DNA of 64,000 nt from Sinohyriopsis cumingii (taxonomy: Eukaryota > Mollusca > Bivalvia > Unionida > Unionidae). A program made the translations under genes and the position numbers. Position 1 is the first letter of the stretch. Every line of letters begins with the position of its first letter. Where the stretch lies: NCBI GenBank assembly GCA_028554795.2, contig CM068842.1, positions 26,260,590-26,324,589 of the forward strand. Reading direction: 5' to 3'. The notes below the pieces were generated by a model. It saw only the letters and a program-made list of their open reading frames with translations. It was not told where the DNA came from and made no database searches. Of the stretch, positions 1 through 13,248 are shown in pieces.

Positions 1-62
1 ACATCTAACCTGCTGTATTTTCTCATATTTAATGCATCTCTCTCTCTCTCTCTCTTTCTCTT

Positions 63-1465
63 TCAACATATTCATTCTGATCAAATTATTGCAGGATGAT
101 GGTAGAGTTAGGGTTATTAATAAATCAAAATGACAGGTGTTTACAGGTTATATTCTGTGTGAATTACTGCTTTAGTTTTAATCCTAATTCTTTCAACACC
201 CCTCCGATTAGTATGCACTGTGCCTGACCTTCTTGAGGTGAAAATACACTTGTGTGCTGTGTAGGATAAGTGGGACAAGGGTGGAGCTTTGCTCTACTTT
301 GACTTCCAAAATCTGGAACTTTAAGAACAGTGTTTATGCTCCACCTATCGAATTATTCTAACTCAATTTATTTAAAAGCATCACACTAAAAGGAAAAATG
401 TCATATACATGTATTTGGTACACAGGCATGTATGCTGGTTGATCAAGAAAGCATTCTTGTGGGCTATTATTGTCTGCCCTGAACTGTCCAACAATTTTAC
501 ACAATGTATTGAATAGAAACACCAAGAAGAACCCTAAGCTATATTACTGAATGTTTAATCCATGTAGACTCAGAATAATGAGATTTTCTTACAGCTGGCA
601 TCCTTTACAAATAAGCTAACAAAAATAAGAGAAAGGAACGAATCTTGACATTTACCCAGGGGTTGAAATCTAAATGCTAATCTGCATCACTAAAACCCAG
701 TCATCATCAATCCGCTGGAGCAGTGAAAATTATTACCAGTCCTCATAACAGTTACAATGTGTCAGATTATCAAAGTAGAGCACCAGTCAGCATTTCCTTT
801 AATGGTAATTGATCTATTTATTGTGTTAACTGATTACCTACCAACACTGTGCACTTAACAAGGCACATTAAATGCTTGCAACACAAATGAACTGGTATTA
901 AACCATTCAGCCAAGTAAATTAGTGTGATTGTTGTCAACACACTCTTCATGCATGCAGAACTAGTCTGGTGTACTGCCCCCAAGCATTGATTTCATTACC
1001 AATGAAAATAAAGGTAGAGGGTCTCAGGCTTAAGTGGTGACCAATTTAAAACGTCTTGTTCTCCAACTCAATGAATAATCCAGAACTATGCCAAACCATG
1101 TTTTAATGTTTATATAATTTCTGATAAACATTCAATGCATTTATAATGTAGTGACAATTGCAAAGATATGAAATTATTTACAAGGTTTATAGCTGCCACA
1201 GAAACAACACAAATTAGATGATGACAAGAGACAGCAAATTTATAATTACGATCAAGAGAAGAAACAAAGAAAGTTCCATAAATGCTGGAAAAATGAACAC
1301 AATGACTGAAACATAACCCAGGATGTCGCATACTTTCTGCACCAAGTATTCAGAGTGATACAAAATAAAAATTAAGTGTGCAGGATGATTCATTCCTTAA
1401 TGGGTCTCAAAGCTTTCTACATTGTTCCTTAAATAAAACAATTTAAGCACCCTACACATAATGGC
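63..1465. other. no feature seen
   Basis: AT-rich sequence after a short (TC)n run at 43-62. Only short chance frames; no recognisable exon or element. Confidence 0.5.
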
Positions 1466-1496
1466 AGAGAGAGAGAGTGTGTGTGTGTGTGTGCGA

Positions 1497-1813
1497 GATT
1501 TGGATTTTTAATGCAGTTTTAACAATTTTTCAGTCATATTGCTATGATGTCTGCAGTGTGGCAGTCTACAGTGATGTCTAGCACTGGAAAAATGAACACA
1601 TCATGCTGCAGATATGTAGCATCATGTCCCACCCAGTCTCATTTTCCTGACACCAGGCCAACCAGTCCTAACACTAACCTCTTAATGCTGAGTGCATAGC
1701 GACGCAGCTGCTAGTACCATTTTTATAAGTCTTTATTATGACTCGGCCAGGGTTCAAACCCGTGACCTCCTGCATCAGAGGCAGACACTCTAAACACTAG
1801 GCCACCACAGCGG
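1497..1813 (-). mobile_element. SINE family B (Glu-tRNA-like)
   Basis: On the - strand: CCGCTGTGGTGGCCTAGTG head, B box GGGTTTGAACCC, ending in CAAATC plus a (CA)n tail (GT run 1478-1493 on +). Possible imperfect duplication AATGRCAGAG on both sides. Confidence 0.75.
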
Positions 1814-2469
1814 TTTACAATGACAGAGGGATGCGTGAAATAAAGTGGATTCACAAAAGATGAGCAAAATGTGTATCAGATACAGAAAACAAAATATAGT
1901 TGTACTTGTTGAATTAAAAACTGAGCTAGATTTTGAAGCATCAGTGAAATTAGGAAGGATCAGTAAAGATTTATTTTGATGAATCAGAGGGTTAGTGAAA
2001 AACATCCGAATTTCAAACATTCACAAACAGAAACATTTAGCATCTTTATTTATCATCAAGAATAAAACACATGACACCCAAAATCAGACTTTCATTACTC
2101 TGGTAATAAAACCTTGGACTAATTAAAAAATCAGCTAGGATATGTTATTGAAGAGGTTGTTCATGTTCTGGAGCAATGTTATGGTTGCTATATCCGAATC
2201 CTGTTATAACAAATGTATATCAGTAATACAGCATATCCCCTAGGGTTGCAAGACTGAAAGTCAAAAATACCGTTGGTGTCAAGACTGGGGGGGAGGGGGT
2301 AAGACCAAGTAAAAACCAAATTTAGTATAAAAACTGGGTGATCAAATGAAAGATTTGGGGATCTCTAAGGCATAAATGAGGATAATGGGATAAACAATAA
2401 TAATAATGTTTATTTAAAGAGGTTTTTAATTAGTTAAATACATGTTCAACTAATCTCCTTGAAGCCCTC

Positions 2470-2472
<3 letters not shown>

Positions 2473-2557
<85 letters not shown>
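2473..2557. repeat. (AT)n microsatellite
   Basis: An uninterrupted TA run of about 85 bases. Confidence 0.95.
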
Positions 2558-2561
<4 letters not shown>

Positions 2562-2899
2562 GCACATATACATATATATATCTTCATTTGTCTCTTATGA
2601 AAATAACTATTTACAGGTAAACACATGTGCAATTATACATACTAAAATACATTATGACAGTAGGACTTAACTGTATAGATACGTTTTTGTTTCATCTCTC
2701 CAAAACCTATGTTTTGAAAATGACTTCAGCAAGAATGTCATGTATACACAGCAGATAATGATCACGTCTGCTTACATATACCTTAGGCAATCCTGCAAAA
2801 TTGTGGATTTTATCCTTTGTAATACAGCAACATTAGGCACAAAAGTAGAGATGTACATACACTGAATTTACATATACAAGATATTTTTACATACTTTTA

Positions 2900-3860
2900 T
2901 AAATGTGCTAATATAAAAGATGCATATCAAGCAAGTGATAAATTTGAAGAGTAACACTGCAATAAATCCCAGAATTCAAATATATATTTTTCCAGTTTGT
3001 GTGTTTAATAATAAAAAGGACTGAAACACTGCATGTAAAGGATTTAACCGAATCTGCAGATTGAATGTGAGCCCGAAGTGAGTTCCATATTTTGCCCCTT
3101 GAATACTGTTGACTTCCTTTGAATTGTTCCATGCAAAGTTTTGGTAATTCTAAAGTGTTGTTAAATTTGATCTTAGTTTATAGGGAGAAGATATTTTGTA
3201 AAATATCTTAGTCATGTACTCTGGAAAATATCCTATGATATATATAAAAACCAGAACTGCTTTCAGAAAACACATCTCTCATCTATCTAAAACATTTTAA
3301 TTGTGAACATGTCTGATGATGATGAATCAATGGGGACGTAACAAATCAGGAAAGCTGCTTGTTTTTGAAGCTTGTGAATTCTTACTAGTTGGGAACTAGT
3401 ATGATTTCTCCAAATTGTTGAAAAATAGTCAATCATTCCAGGTATATAAGCAAGATAGTAAAGAATTCTGGAATTCTTTGTCAGGTACATTTTTATTCTA
3501 AAAAACAATGAAATTGTAGATGTGAAGGACATACAGACATTGTCTACTTGTTCGTCCCATTTAAGACGTCTGCCAATGATTACTCCTAAGAACTTCTCAT
3601 CATTTACATTTTCAAGTACCTTATTATTAATGTAAGGTGATATATCTTTCCTCTCCAACTTCGAAAATGATTTTTTTTATGTTCACAAAGCATGCATTTT
3701 GTCTGAGATTCATTTATTACCATCTTATTTTGTTTTGACCACTCCTCAATTAATTTACACATGTAATAATGCAACAATACACCTATAGTATACAAGGTAC
3801 TTGTATTCTACAAATACTGAATATCCTGTGACTTGTCTTATTTTAAAATTACCTTTACAC
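2900..3860 (-). pseudogene. non-LTR retrotransposon relic (reverse transcriptase C-terminal part)
   Basis: The - strand reads SKQNKMVINESQTKCML, then FLGVIIGRRLKWDEQVDNVC, IKMYLTKNSRILYYLAYIPG and HKLQKQAAFLI, then further on SRGKIWNSLR. This is the order of the RT thumb and the 3' region in CR1/Jockey-like elements. Fragments are in two frames, with no catalytic YxDD left. Confidence 0.8.
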
Positions 3861-4371
3861 AAGTACTCATATCATAATTTCTTTTCATTTAAATCTTTTT
3901 ATTTATTTTTTATGAATTCTGCAATTGCCACACTTGGTCAAAAAAGAATGGAATGATATGCATACAGATCAGAGGCCCTACTGTTTGTAATCTGGTTAAA
4001 ATAAGATCTACAGTCTTATGTGGAGATCTGACAGACACCAACAACAGTTGGAATTCTCAATCTCAATATTTTTAGCAGCACATCAGATAAAGTGTTGCAT
4101 TTTGTGTTAAAGTTATAGCAACATGTTCAGAATGAGCAATTTAAAAAATCTGAAAGCTGTGATTTGATTGGCAAACAAAAAAGCTTTACAGAACAAAAGT
4201 TCTTATTGGTGTCCATTGGAACTCCATGTAGGACTGCAGAGATCTGCTTTCAATCCAAATGCTATTGTGTACTCTGTGTTCAAAATCATACGGTCAATAA
4301 CATGATAGACCCAGATGTGATAATACAAAACTAGCATAGCTAATTACAAAGGTTGCCTTGACAACAGTATA

Positions 4372-4583
4372 GTATATACTCACTTATCAGTTAAATAAAA
4401 CTGCAAACAACAAAGATCCTGATCTGCCATAGCATAATGTGCCTCAAGATCTGGGTCTATCTTGTTTGTTCTACTCATTACAATTAACAAACAGACCCAG
4501 ATATGCCAGCGTATTATGTGACGGCAGATTTGGGGATGTGCAGTTTGCAGTTGGACTCAATTTATAAGTGAGCATATATGGTG
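4372..4583. mobile_element. palindromic MITE, copy 1
   Basis: Outer arms TATACTCACTTAT... and ...ATAAGTGAGCATATAT; inner arms with AACTGCAAAC, GATCTGCCAT and their complements GGCAGAT, GTTTGCAGTT. The whole is a diverged inverted repeat of about 210 bp. The same core occurs near 4843-4950, 20082-20178 and 62640-62805. Confidence 0.6.
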
Positions 4584-4842
4584 TATATCATGTAGATACA
4601 CACCAGTAAATAGCTAATGACAATGGAAACCAAATCATGTACAATATAATAGTATCATAAGCATGGTATTGTGCCTATTAAGATTCACACAGTGTATGTA
4701 GATTGAAAGAGGGCATATACAGTAGTATACAAAGACACCACACTGACCAGAATTTAGATTATTAGATACTTTTGGGATCATTGCTGTAACTACATTATAC
4801 AAGCTCTTCCAAAAAGGTCTTTATGTGCTGTTTCTAAATACA

Positions 4843-4950
4843 AATATATACTCGCTTATAAAATCAGTCCAACTGCAAACTGCACAGATCCACATGTCAG
4901 GATCTATACTCTTTGCATTTGCACTCAAAGTAGGAGTATATACGGTATCG
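4843..4950. mobile_element. palindromic MITE, partial copy
   Basis: Contains TATATACTCGCTTATAAAAT, CCAACTGCAAACTGCACAGA and a terminal GGAGTATATAC. Overlapping open frames occur here on both strands and are by-products of the element. Confidence 0.45.
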
Positions 4951-5464
4951 TCATACTTAAAGTCGATATTGGCCTTTAATGATATGGTGTTTATAGCACC
5001 ATTATTCACAAACAATGTGAGCCAATACACCGAATCTTCCTTCAATAAAACTGGAGGTGTGAATAACATTTATAACTTATAATTTTTTTTTAAAACAGGC
5101 ATTTACTTCCGCTAGAATTTGCAAAAATAACATAAAAGTATCTGCAAGAGTTACCATCCACATGTAAAGCTTAGTCTTTGTATAGATGAAGTGATAATCA
5201 TAAGAAGTTATAATTTATATATTAAAAAAAAAAAACAGGTATTTAGTTCCTCAGTATCAGGGACACACAATGAGGTCATTATATAATGTGGTCATGTACA
5301 ATATTATCAAAACCAGTACAAGGGTTATTCCACATGAATAGCTTTATACACTCATAAGCATGTTGTCAAATAATTATCTTATTATATAATGTAATACACT
5401 GTAAAGTACACACACAGCAGGTTTGAGATAAAGACAATACAAACGCCAGTAGTCTGGATGAGGA

Positions 5465-5709
5465 TTGTTGTTGTTGTTGTAGGGTTTAACGCCATTTTTC
5501 AGCACATGATAGGCTATACATGGCGGCCAGTATTATTGGTGGAGGAAATCCCCAGAAAAAAACCCAGAAAGAACCACCAACCCATGAGAAGCTACTGGCA
5601 AGCTTTCTCACATACCCACATTGGCTGAATCCGAGACTCGAACCCACACAGACAGAGGTGAGATGGCAGTGATCTGTAACGGAGAGCGCTTTAGACCACT
5701 TGGGGCCCC
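5465..5709 (-). mobile_element. SINE family A (Leu/Ser-tRNA type), 12-bp TSD
   Basis: On the - strand: GGGGCCCC start, an A-box-like stretch, B box GGTTCGAGTCTC, and a tail of (ACA) repeats. TCTGGATGAGGA flanks both sides (5453-5464, 5710-5721), a perfect target duplication. About 245 bp. Confidence 0.85.
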
Positions 5710-5721
5710 TCTGGATGAGGA

Positions 5722-7095
5722 CTAATTATCTTAAAGTATAACTGTGTGCTTTTCCCATTTCTAGTTTGTCCTCCACCCAAAGTCCAATCCTCTTTTGGGT
5801 ACATGCAGGTCCTTGGGTCATGTCAGTTTAGTAGAAATATTTCCAAAGCAACAATCAAACAAGAGTCCCTTGAAAGGGACTGTTTAGGCTCTACTGGCTT
5901 ATCTTTCATTTTGTTGACAAATGTATCCTAAATTAGAGGCCTACAAAAGGTCTGCACTAATTGCTGCAAGGAATCAGTTGTAGTGTAATCATTATTTATT
6001 CTCAATTCTCTGTATACAGTATTTTTTATGGGAGCTGGGATGAATAGACCATGCCACATTCCCTCTGGAGATGTAAGAGTTCGTCTCCTGTAATAGGTCT
6101 GACATCAGCTGGGAAAAAATGATCTACCCTTAGACTTGATTTCTGCAAATATGTTAATTTTATATTTTTATAGAAGTTTTTATTCAGTGAAAATATAACC
6201 AAATTCTTGCATATATTTGTGAACTTCTAATTTTTGGGGGACACGCTGAAAGAACACCACCTTGAGTAACACACTGTTTTCCCAAATGATCACTCACCTC
6301 ATAAAGAATGTTTTAATTAGGGTAACATTTTATATATAACATATATATAATTTTTATATCATAGTTTAAACAATATTGCACAATAAAGAATAAGTGCTGA
6401 TAACCACAGTGTGACAACTGTTTCTATCTAGCAGCTGGTACTGATAACCACAGTGTGACAACTGTTTCTATCTAGCAGCTGGTATAGATAATCTACTCTT
6501 ATTATTCTTTTTCTAATATTACTAACAGTGGTGACGAATCACACAAGCTGCAGCTTAATGATGAATACCCGGTAGTCTGCATGGGTGTTTAAAAGCAACT
6601 GAATAACCGATTCTGAGGATTACTGATTAAAAACAAGTGTTTCGCATACCTTTCCAGCAAACTGAAAGCTAAGAACAAAACCAAATCGTATCAATATTCA
6701 TGAAATTCTGCATCAGTAAACATGTCTGTGGTTTTCTATACTCCAACAAATTAGCAAATGCTGTCTGAAGCCAAAACCAAATTAAATACTACTTTTATCA
6801 AGCATGACAATGTATGTGATCTCATCTGTGATCTTTTGAATATGGAAAAAAATCAAACTATTAAATTACTCTCACACACCTGAAATTTAACAAATATTGT
6901 TGAGACCCATACTTGTAATATCAAAGACTGCTCACCTCCCCAATAATATATTGTTGCTACGAACAATCCACAATTCTTTTTGTCATAGCATAAATCTTGA
7001 ATGTGGCACAAGTGGCTGGCAACACAACACTAAAAGAATGTTATGTTTCAAAACTTACATTCAAAAGTTACAAATAGTTTGATGGTGTTGGTAAA
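5722..7095. other. no gene seen apart from the 44-bp duplication
   Basis: AT-rich spacer with short chance frames only. It could hold an intron of the - strand gene that starts at 10465. Confidence 0.4.
6397..6484. repeat. perfect 44-bp tandem duplication
   Basis: CTGATAACCACAGTGTGACA... is repeated exactly at 6397-6440 and 6441-6484, so the duplication is recent. Confidence 0.95.
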
Positions 7096-7099
7096 ATAC

Positions 7100-8400
7100 C
7101 AGGTCATTGATATGTTTTATGATACTGATGATAAATATTGGACACACAAAAGGTTACTATTGGAGGTCATTGATAATTATGCTCCACAAAAAAAATATGC
7201 TCCACACATGCATGAACTGTGAACTTGGAAAGGTCATACAAAATGCATATGGCTCATAACCAATTTTAAAAATATAAAACTATTATGTAATTTTTGGAAA
7301 TTTACAAAAGACAGAAACGTTGTCACCCAGATCAAAAGACAGTCTATCAGACTTTATTTCTTTGAAAGGTGCAGTGGTCCCCCAAATCAAAGGACTTTTG
7401 CCTGACTATTAAACCTTTCTTATCAACCAAAATTAAAAGCTCATACTGTAATATTGTGATGCCCTGATTACTGAGTGAACTGAAGTCTTTGAAAATGTTA
7501 ATGAGAAAATGAGTACTACATTAACAATAGGGTTAAAAGAACAAAAATGTAATGTTACTATCAACCTCAGTTATTCATGACAATCAACCACCAGAAAAAT
7601 TTCCAACTCTCAAACTGAAACCTGTACTGCCAGAAAAAAAGTTTTCAAAATCATGAAAAGACTTGATACACAGAAATCTACATGAATTGATAACACACCT
7701 AAAATTCTCATATGGCATACACCAGTATTATACTCAGCATCCTTTTTAATATTTGCACTGACAAAGGAATGTTTCCAGAAATCCATTTAAAGAATTACAT
7801 GTAAGCCCAATTTACATAAAATCTGATCCAATTAATAGACCAGATAGCATCTGACCTTGCTCTTCCAACAATGACGAAAACTTCATCAAAATAATTTCAA
7901 CTTATTTGCATATCAAAAACAATGCATCAGACTGTGATCTTCATATAGTACATGCAACTGGAATACAACAGCCAAATGACTAATGTAAGGCCTTATTAAT
8001 ACAGTACTAGGACCTCTCATATATAATCTCTTTTTAGATGACAGCTTCACAAACCATAAAAAAACACCTTATGACAACAACATATCTTACATCTAAGAAG
8101 ATCCAAATAATCTGATACCTGTTAAACAAACTGAAAGCATGAGATCAAGACTGACTGGTTTGCAGCCAATGGTATGCAAGCAAAAAATGCAAAATTTAGC
8201 CAATTTCATAACAGAAGACCATACAATACCCTATAAGGACTGTGTGAAACTCCTTAGAGTAGATCTTCATTCTCAACTAAATTTTAACAACAATATACCT
8301 AAGATCTATAAAAATAACAGCAAGACAATTAAATATTTTACGATATCTCAACCACTACTTGTCCACTACTATTAAGCTATTGATCTACAAATGCTTAATT
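7100..8400 (+). pseudogene. non-LTR retrotransposon relic (reverse transcriptase)
   Basis: Over several frames: VIDNYAPQK, MN.EL.KVI, KPFLSTKIK, VLGPLIYNLFLDD (RT motif block), DWFAANGMQA and VKLLRVDLHSQLNFNNNI. The arrangement is that of an RT domain of a CR1/Jockey-like element. Numerous stops and frameshifts make it dead. It is a different copy, in opposite orientation, from the relic at 2.9-3.9 kb. Confidence 0.75.
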
Positions 8401-9030
8401 AGGTCAAAAATCAGGTAATGTTCCCTAATTTACCATTTCGGTAGCTGTGATGTATAAGTAATTTAATTATTTGTTTGTCTTAATTTTTTTTATTCCATTA
8501 CATGCTATTATAAGGTAACTTTGTCTACTGGATCCGATTTTTTAAAATAGAAATTCAGTTCAGTTCTGTTTGACCTGTTTTAATAAAGAAACACTGTATC
8601 TAATGCTGACCCAGTTCCTGACCTTGATTCAGAACCAGTAAAGGTTCTGGTAAACAAGTTTTTTAAAAATATATTATTCTTTCCCAGAGTAAGAACCATT
8701 GATATCAGCTAAGGCCAAACCAGTAGTATGTGACGTTAGGCATGTAAAAAACTTATATTACAGAATATGTAAAATGGTGTTTGATGATTTTAACAGCTTA
8801 TATAACTCTTTGCTAAGAAAAGCAACCTTTCTACTATATGCATTAGTAAACTGAGATATATTGCAAATGATGTATACTGTATAAGGTAATTCATTTTAAA
8901 AACCTACCCAATTACTTGAGCAATCTGGTCATGTTCAAAAACAGCAACTAAAATCTTACACATGAAAAATCTGGAAATAGTGTCAAATTTGATGCCCTCT
9001 AAGTCTAAAAATTCTAAGGAAAGCACTGCA

Positions 9031-9270
9031 TTGGACACCTGAGGAATGATGGAAGCAGGGGAGGCCTATATTGGACACCTGAGGGATGATGGAAACAGGG
9101 GAGGCCTATATTGGAGACCTGAGGAATGATGGAAGCAGGGGAGGCCTACATTGGACACCTGAGGGATGATGGAAGCAGGGGAGGCCTACATTGGAGACCT
9201 GAGGAATGATGGAAGCAGGGGAGGCCTACATTGGACACCTGAGGGATGATGGAAGCAGGGGAGGCCTACA
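9031..9270. repeat. 40-bp minisatellite, 6 units, dimeric
   Basis: Six 40-bp units TTGGACACCTGAGG(A/G)ATG... ending GGGGAGGCCTA(C/T)A. GACACC and GAGACC versions alternate from the second unit on, making an 80-bp higher-order period. Confidence 0.95.
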
Positions 9271-9707
9271 TCATTTACATGATATCATACTGTTGAGACT
9301 GAGATAAAGACTCTTCACCACAGCTGGAAAACACTAGAAAAAAAGGCCAAAGACAGACAAAAGTTGAAGAGCTTCGTTGCTGCCCTACAAGTTAAGGAGG
9401 CCTAATGGGCAGTAAGTAAGCTAGTCTGAAACGGTGTGTCCAATAAACTGAGATTAATCGCTCATTTCAAAGAATTCAGCAGGTTGATACAGACAGGGTC
9501 CAGGCTTCACTGTAAATGTGTTTTATGTCAAACAGTCAACAGCAATTCAGTTTCAAGGTAACCAACTTCACCAAGAGCCTCCTTAAATCCTACATTCATC
9601 TTCTTAGAATCGTATATATACATTTTTTTTGAGTATCAATTAAAACCTGAAGCATTCTCTTTACATTATATTTTTTATATATCTAATGTACATATTTTTG
9701 TGGTGTG

Positions 9708-9709
<2 letters not shown>

Positions 9710-9777
<68 letters not shown>
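9710..9777. repeat. (AT)n microsatellite
   Basis: A TA run of about 68 bases. Confidence 0.95.
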
Positions 9778-9780
<3 letters not shown>

Positions 9781-10277
9781 AATGTATATATACTAAAAAT
9801 ATATATTTCATACAATTGTCTTCTCTATTAATCTGCTGATATTTTTGGTACTGTACGTGCTTTTAATAATAAAACTCATATTTCTTACCTGATTTTTCAA
9901 TGTACTTCTTTGTGATATTTTATAAATATTCATACATATATACTAACAAAAATGCATGTATTCATTTCATATTCCGTTGTATTGTCTTTTAATCTGCTGT
10001 TACCGTTGGCATTGTGTAGTATTTTATGCACTGTTTTTTTTTTTTTAAATTATGAAATACTTTTGTTATGTCGGTTAAATAGTCAGTCCATTGTTTTGTG
10101 TATAGATGCCCAAACCGCCGACGTTAATTAAAATTGACTGTGCATGGTATTAGTGAAAATGTATGCAAAAGAATTTGGGTTCACATTATTTGTGTGTAAT
10201 CCCTCAACTTCCCCTGCATGTAAACCTTCACGTACCTAACTTAGTCTAGTCCCCCTCTCCCTGACATGTAAACGTAC

Positions 10278-10465
10278 CTAGCAGCGAGATACTGTAAGCA
10301 CCAATCAAGGCATTCTCCCTCCAGTTCCCCCTCCGTCAGGTTAGTGTTGACCAACCGGACTGGAACACTGTCCTCCTCCTCTGACTTTTCTTTCAACTGT
10401 TCACAAATATCCTCCAGGAATCGGTGAAAATCAGCAGAATCATTCCCGTAGCCTGACTTCTCCAT
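10278..10465 (-). CDS. first coding exon of an unrecognised gene
   Basis: It begins ATG at 10465 and reads MEKSGYGNDSADFHRFLED for about 62 residues to a textbook donor, AG/GTACGT, at 10278/10277. It is acidic (EKSEEED) with WCLQYLAAR at the end, and much more GC-rich and coding-like than its surroundings. I do not recognise the protein. Later exons should lie to the left; none could be identified with confidence in 1-10277. It is transcribed away from RAD51C, so the two genes are divergent. The open frame continues past the donor only to a stop at 10241. Confidence 0.6.
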
Positions 10466-10938
10466 AACTGTTTATTGCCATAAGTTCGTCTTAGCGTAGG
10501 TGGTTGTGCGCATATTTTGATGACGTATCCATTCCGTGTATGGCGCGAAACTTGATAAGTGTCGGGTTTGTGATCTTGAGGATAACACAATTAGCAAGCC
10601 AGTTATGAGATTTTCATTACATAATTGGCTTTTGAAACAATTTAGGTAGAGTTGGTTCTTTTGTCCATTCGACAGAGTGTATAAAAATTGTCATTAACTG
10701 TAATTTGGATAAAACTGCTCAACGACCCGGAAGTAAACATTTTCGTGCAGCTACTATGAATGGCAATTCCATTCATCAACATCAGGCCTAGGGATGATTT
10801 ATTTTTTTCTTCAGAATTATAGTGGCAGCACGAAATACCCCAAACTAACCCAAAACTCTGGGAAATCCCGAGAAAGTTGGAATCGAGAGCGAGCAAGCAA
10901 ACGTGTATCATTTATCTTGAATATTGGTCGAGAAATCC

Positions 10939-11040
10939 CTAGACCAGCAAGTTGTTCTACACCTTTTTTTTTTTTTGTTTGACTGGCGGCAGTCAAAAAA
11001 AAAAAAAAAAAAAAAGGCGGAGAACAACTTGCTGGTCTAG
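10939..11040. repeat. 102-bp foldback hairpin with poly(T)/poly(A) arms
   Basis: CTAGACCAGCAAGTTGTTCT at 10939-10958 is exactly complementary to 11021-11040. Inside are T13 and A-run arms and a GACTG/CAGTC stem around a GCGG loop. It lies between the divergent gene starts. Confidence 0.9.
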
Positions 11041-11699
11041 AGAACCCCCTACTATAAAACTTCGAGCTTTGGTGAATTTTTCTGCATTAGGGAGCACCAT
11101 ACCCTTGACTGCATTATTTAAAAGTTTGAAAATCTACTCTTTAATGTTGGTTTGTCCCAAAAATAATGTTTCATCGTCTCGATCTTTCAGACGAGTGACT
11201 ATTTTCAAAAATTGAACTGAGCGGGATACAAAAATAGTTAATCAATAATGAATATAAAATCAATGGTTTCAGATATTTATCTTCGATACATTAAGCATGT
11301 ATTTTGCATGTTTAAATCAAAATACATCACTAATCAAAATTCCATCTCACGAACCGAGTAAAACGTATTATGTACAACAGCATACTTCGAAACAGTAACT
11401 GTTACAATTTTGTTTTATATTTTCAATTCAAAAGTAACTTAAAATTAATAAGATATGACTATGTCTAAAGCAGAAATGCTTATGAAATTAATTTTCTTTT
11501 ACATCAGTCTCAGCACTAATATAGTGTTCTTGTTTCATATGATCTAGCTATTAATCCCAGGATTTACATATTGTATAATTGTTGGTTTTGAGATCTAGAT
11601 GTTGGTAACATCACAGTTGTTTGGGCTATATTTTAATAGTTTGGGGTATTTGTGTATTGCCCATATTATACAATATATCAAAATGAATGTTTTCATACA

Positions 11700-12115
11700 C
11701 ATGCACTGTCCACCATTTGTTATATTGGTCTTTGGTCACATTTTCAGATTCTTTACCTGTTATTTGAAGCTGAAATGTACAATTGACTATATCAGGGTTT
11801 ATTCTAATGTTTTCTAAACATTCATCTTTAAGAATAAATTAACTTTTCATGTTCCAGGTATTTCTGAGGCCTTTCTGTGCTTTTTTTTTTTTTTTACAAG
11901 TGTGCACCCCACCCCACATGCACCATCTGCCATTTTTGTTATTGGTCTTTGATCACTTTTTCAAATTCTAGATCTGACATGTTATTCATGCTGAAATTGA
12001 CATATTTCTTACTTATGGTGTTAAAGAAATGCCTTATGAACATTCAGTTTTAGGAATAAATTGACTTTTTCTATGTTCCTTGTTCTTCAAATGCCTTTCT
12101 CAGGCTTTAGTAAGC
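11700..12115. repeat. diverged tandem duplication, about 220 bp
   Basis: CATTTGTTATATTGGTCTTT ... GAATAAATT ... GCCTTTCT recurs as CATTTTTGTTATTGGTCTTT ... GAATAAATTGA ... GCCTTTCTC. An old duplication with a T-run between the copies. Confidence 0.55.
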
Positions 12116-13248
12116 ACCCTTAACATTTTTTGCATGAAATAACATTCTTGAGTCATACACAGTTTGAAATTTTATGTAACTCTTAAACCAATAGTGCACA
12201 TTCATTAGTGTTCTTGTACACTTCTCACATAGTTGGTATACTTTGCCTATAATGTGTGCAGTTTAATATTTTTGATATTATTACATGTAAACATATAACT
12301 TTGTGATTCTGATTGGCCCAAATAAGCCAATGAAATTATTGTGCAGTATTCTTTTTACTGGTTGGCTGGAACTTTGGGAAAACATTTTAAAACCCTCCTT
12401 CTGGAATTTGTACTTTCAATGAATATTTTTCTATTCAAGTCACGAAAGGAATTGGGGAAAAAATGGTACGGTCTGTCTGAATGTGGCCAGTTTACTACCA
12501 TATGGGGTTGTTATGTCATGTATAACATCAAAACATGCAAAATGTCTAAAACCCCAATCATAGCTAGAGCGCATACTGATAGAGAGCAAGTTGCAAGTTT
12601 GGACCTAACAGCCATTTTGAAAACCCTTCAGCAAAATACTTTGTTTAACCTAACTGATTTACAGCTTATGTTATTTGTCTGAACTTTTTAAGTAACATTT
12701 TATGCTGGACATCATTTTAATGTATTTGTATCTAAGGTACAGAGATTACCTAAAAGATACCAGGAGGGAATTACGCAAATAATGCCAGAATGATATTGTT
12801 TTATTTGATACAAAATTTCCAGTTTGTATGGTTACATTCTATTATGTTTGCTGCAAGGCACTAAAGTATGGATTGTATGCCAGAAGACAATTATGATATG
12901 GATGAAACAAGTGTGCCTACACGTCTTTTAAAATATACATAATTAATGACTGGTATCTAGATTCTCCAATTTTTCAGACAAGTTTCCCAGTATTGTCTGG
13001 TTAACTGATGTTTAACCTTATTTTCATTTTTTTTGATCTATTTGAGCAAGTGTGGGCAGTAAAGATTATAAACTATCAGAAATACAAATAAAGATTAAAA
13101 TGGCACAATTTTAATAAAAATTTTGCACTGAATTTTTACCCATTTTAAGTGTGAAATAATAACCAGTTTTATCAAAGAGTAGTCTCATTATTTAGATTTC
13201 CAATGACACGTGATCTCATTTAAGATAAAAATTCTTCTGTTTCAGGTG

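Larger units (their letters stand above)
10466..13248. other. intergenic region between divergent gene starts
   Basis: 2.8 kb between the - strand first exon and the first RAD51C coding exon. It holds a foldback hairpin (10939-11040), a diverged duplication near 11.7-12.1 kb and a 113-codon open frame (12341-12682, +) without recognisable features. The promoters of both genes, and any non-coding RAD51C exon, should lie here. No clear TATA box or CpG-rich block was located. Confidence 0.4.

Noticed and set aside
4821-5082. Opposed 82- and 85-codon frames
   Set aside because: By-product of the palindromic MITE copy, not a gene.
12341-12682. 113-codon + frame before RAD51C
   Set aside because: No recognisable domain, no splice signals in phase with RAD51C, and composition like the surrounding spacer.
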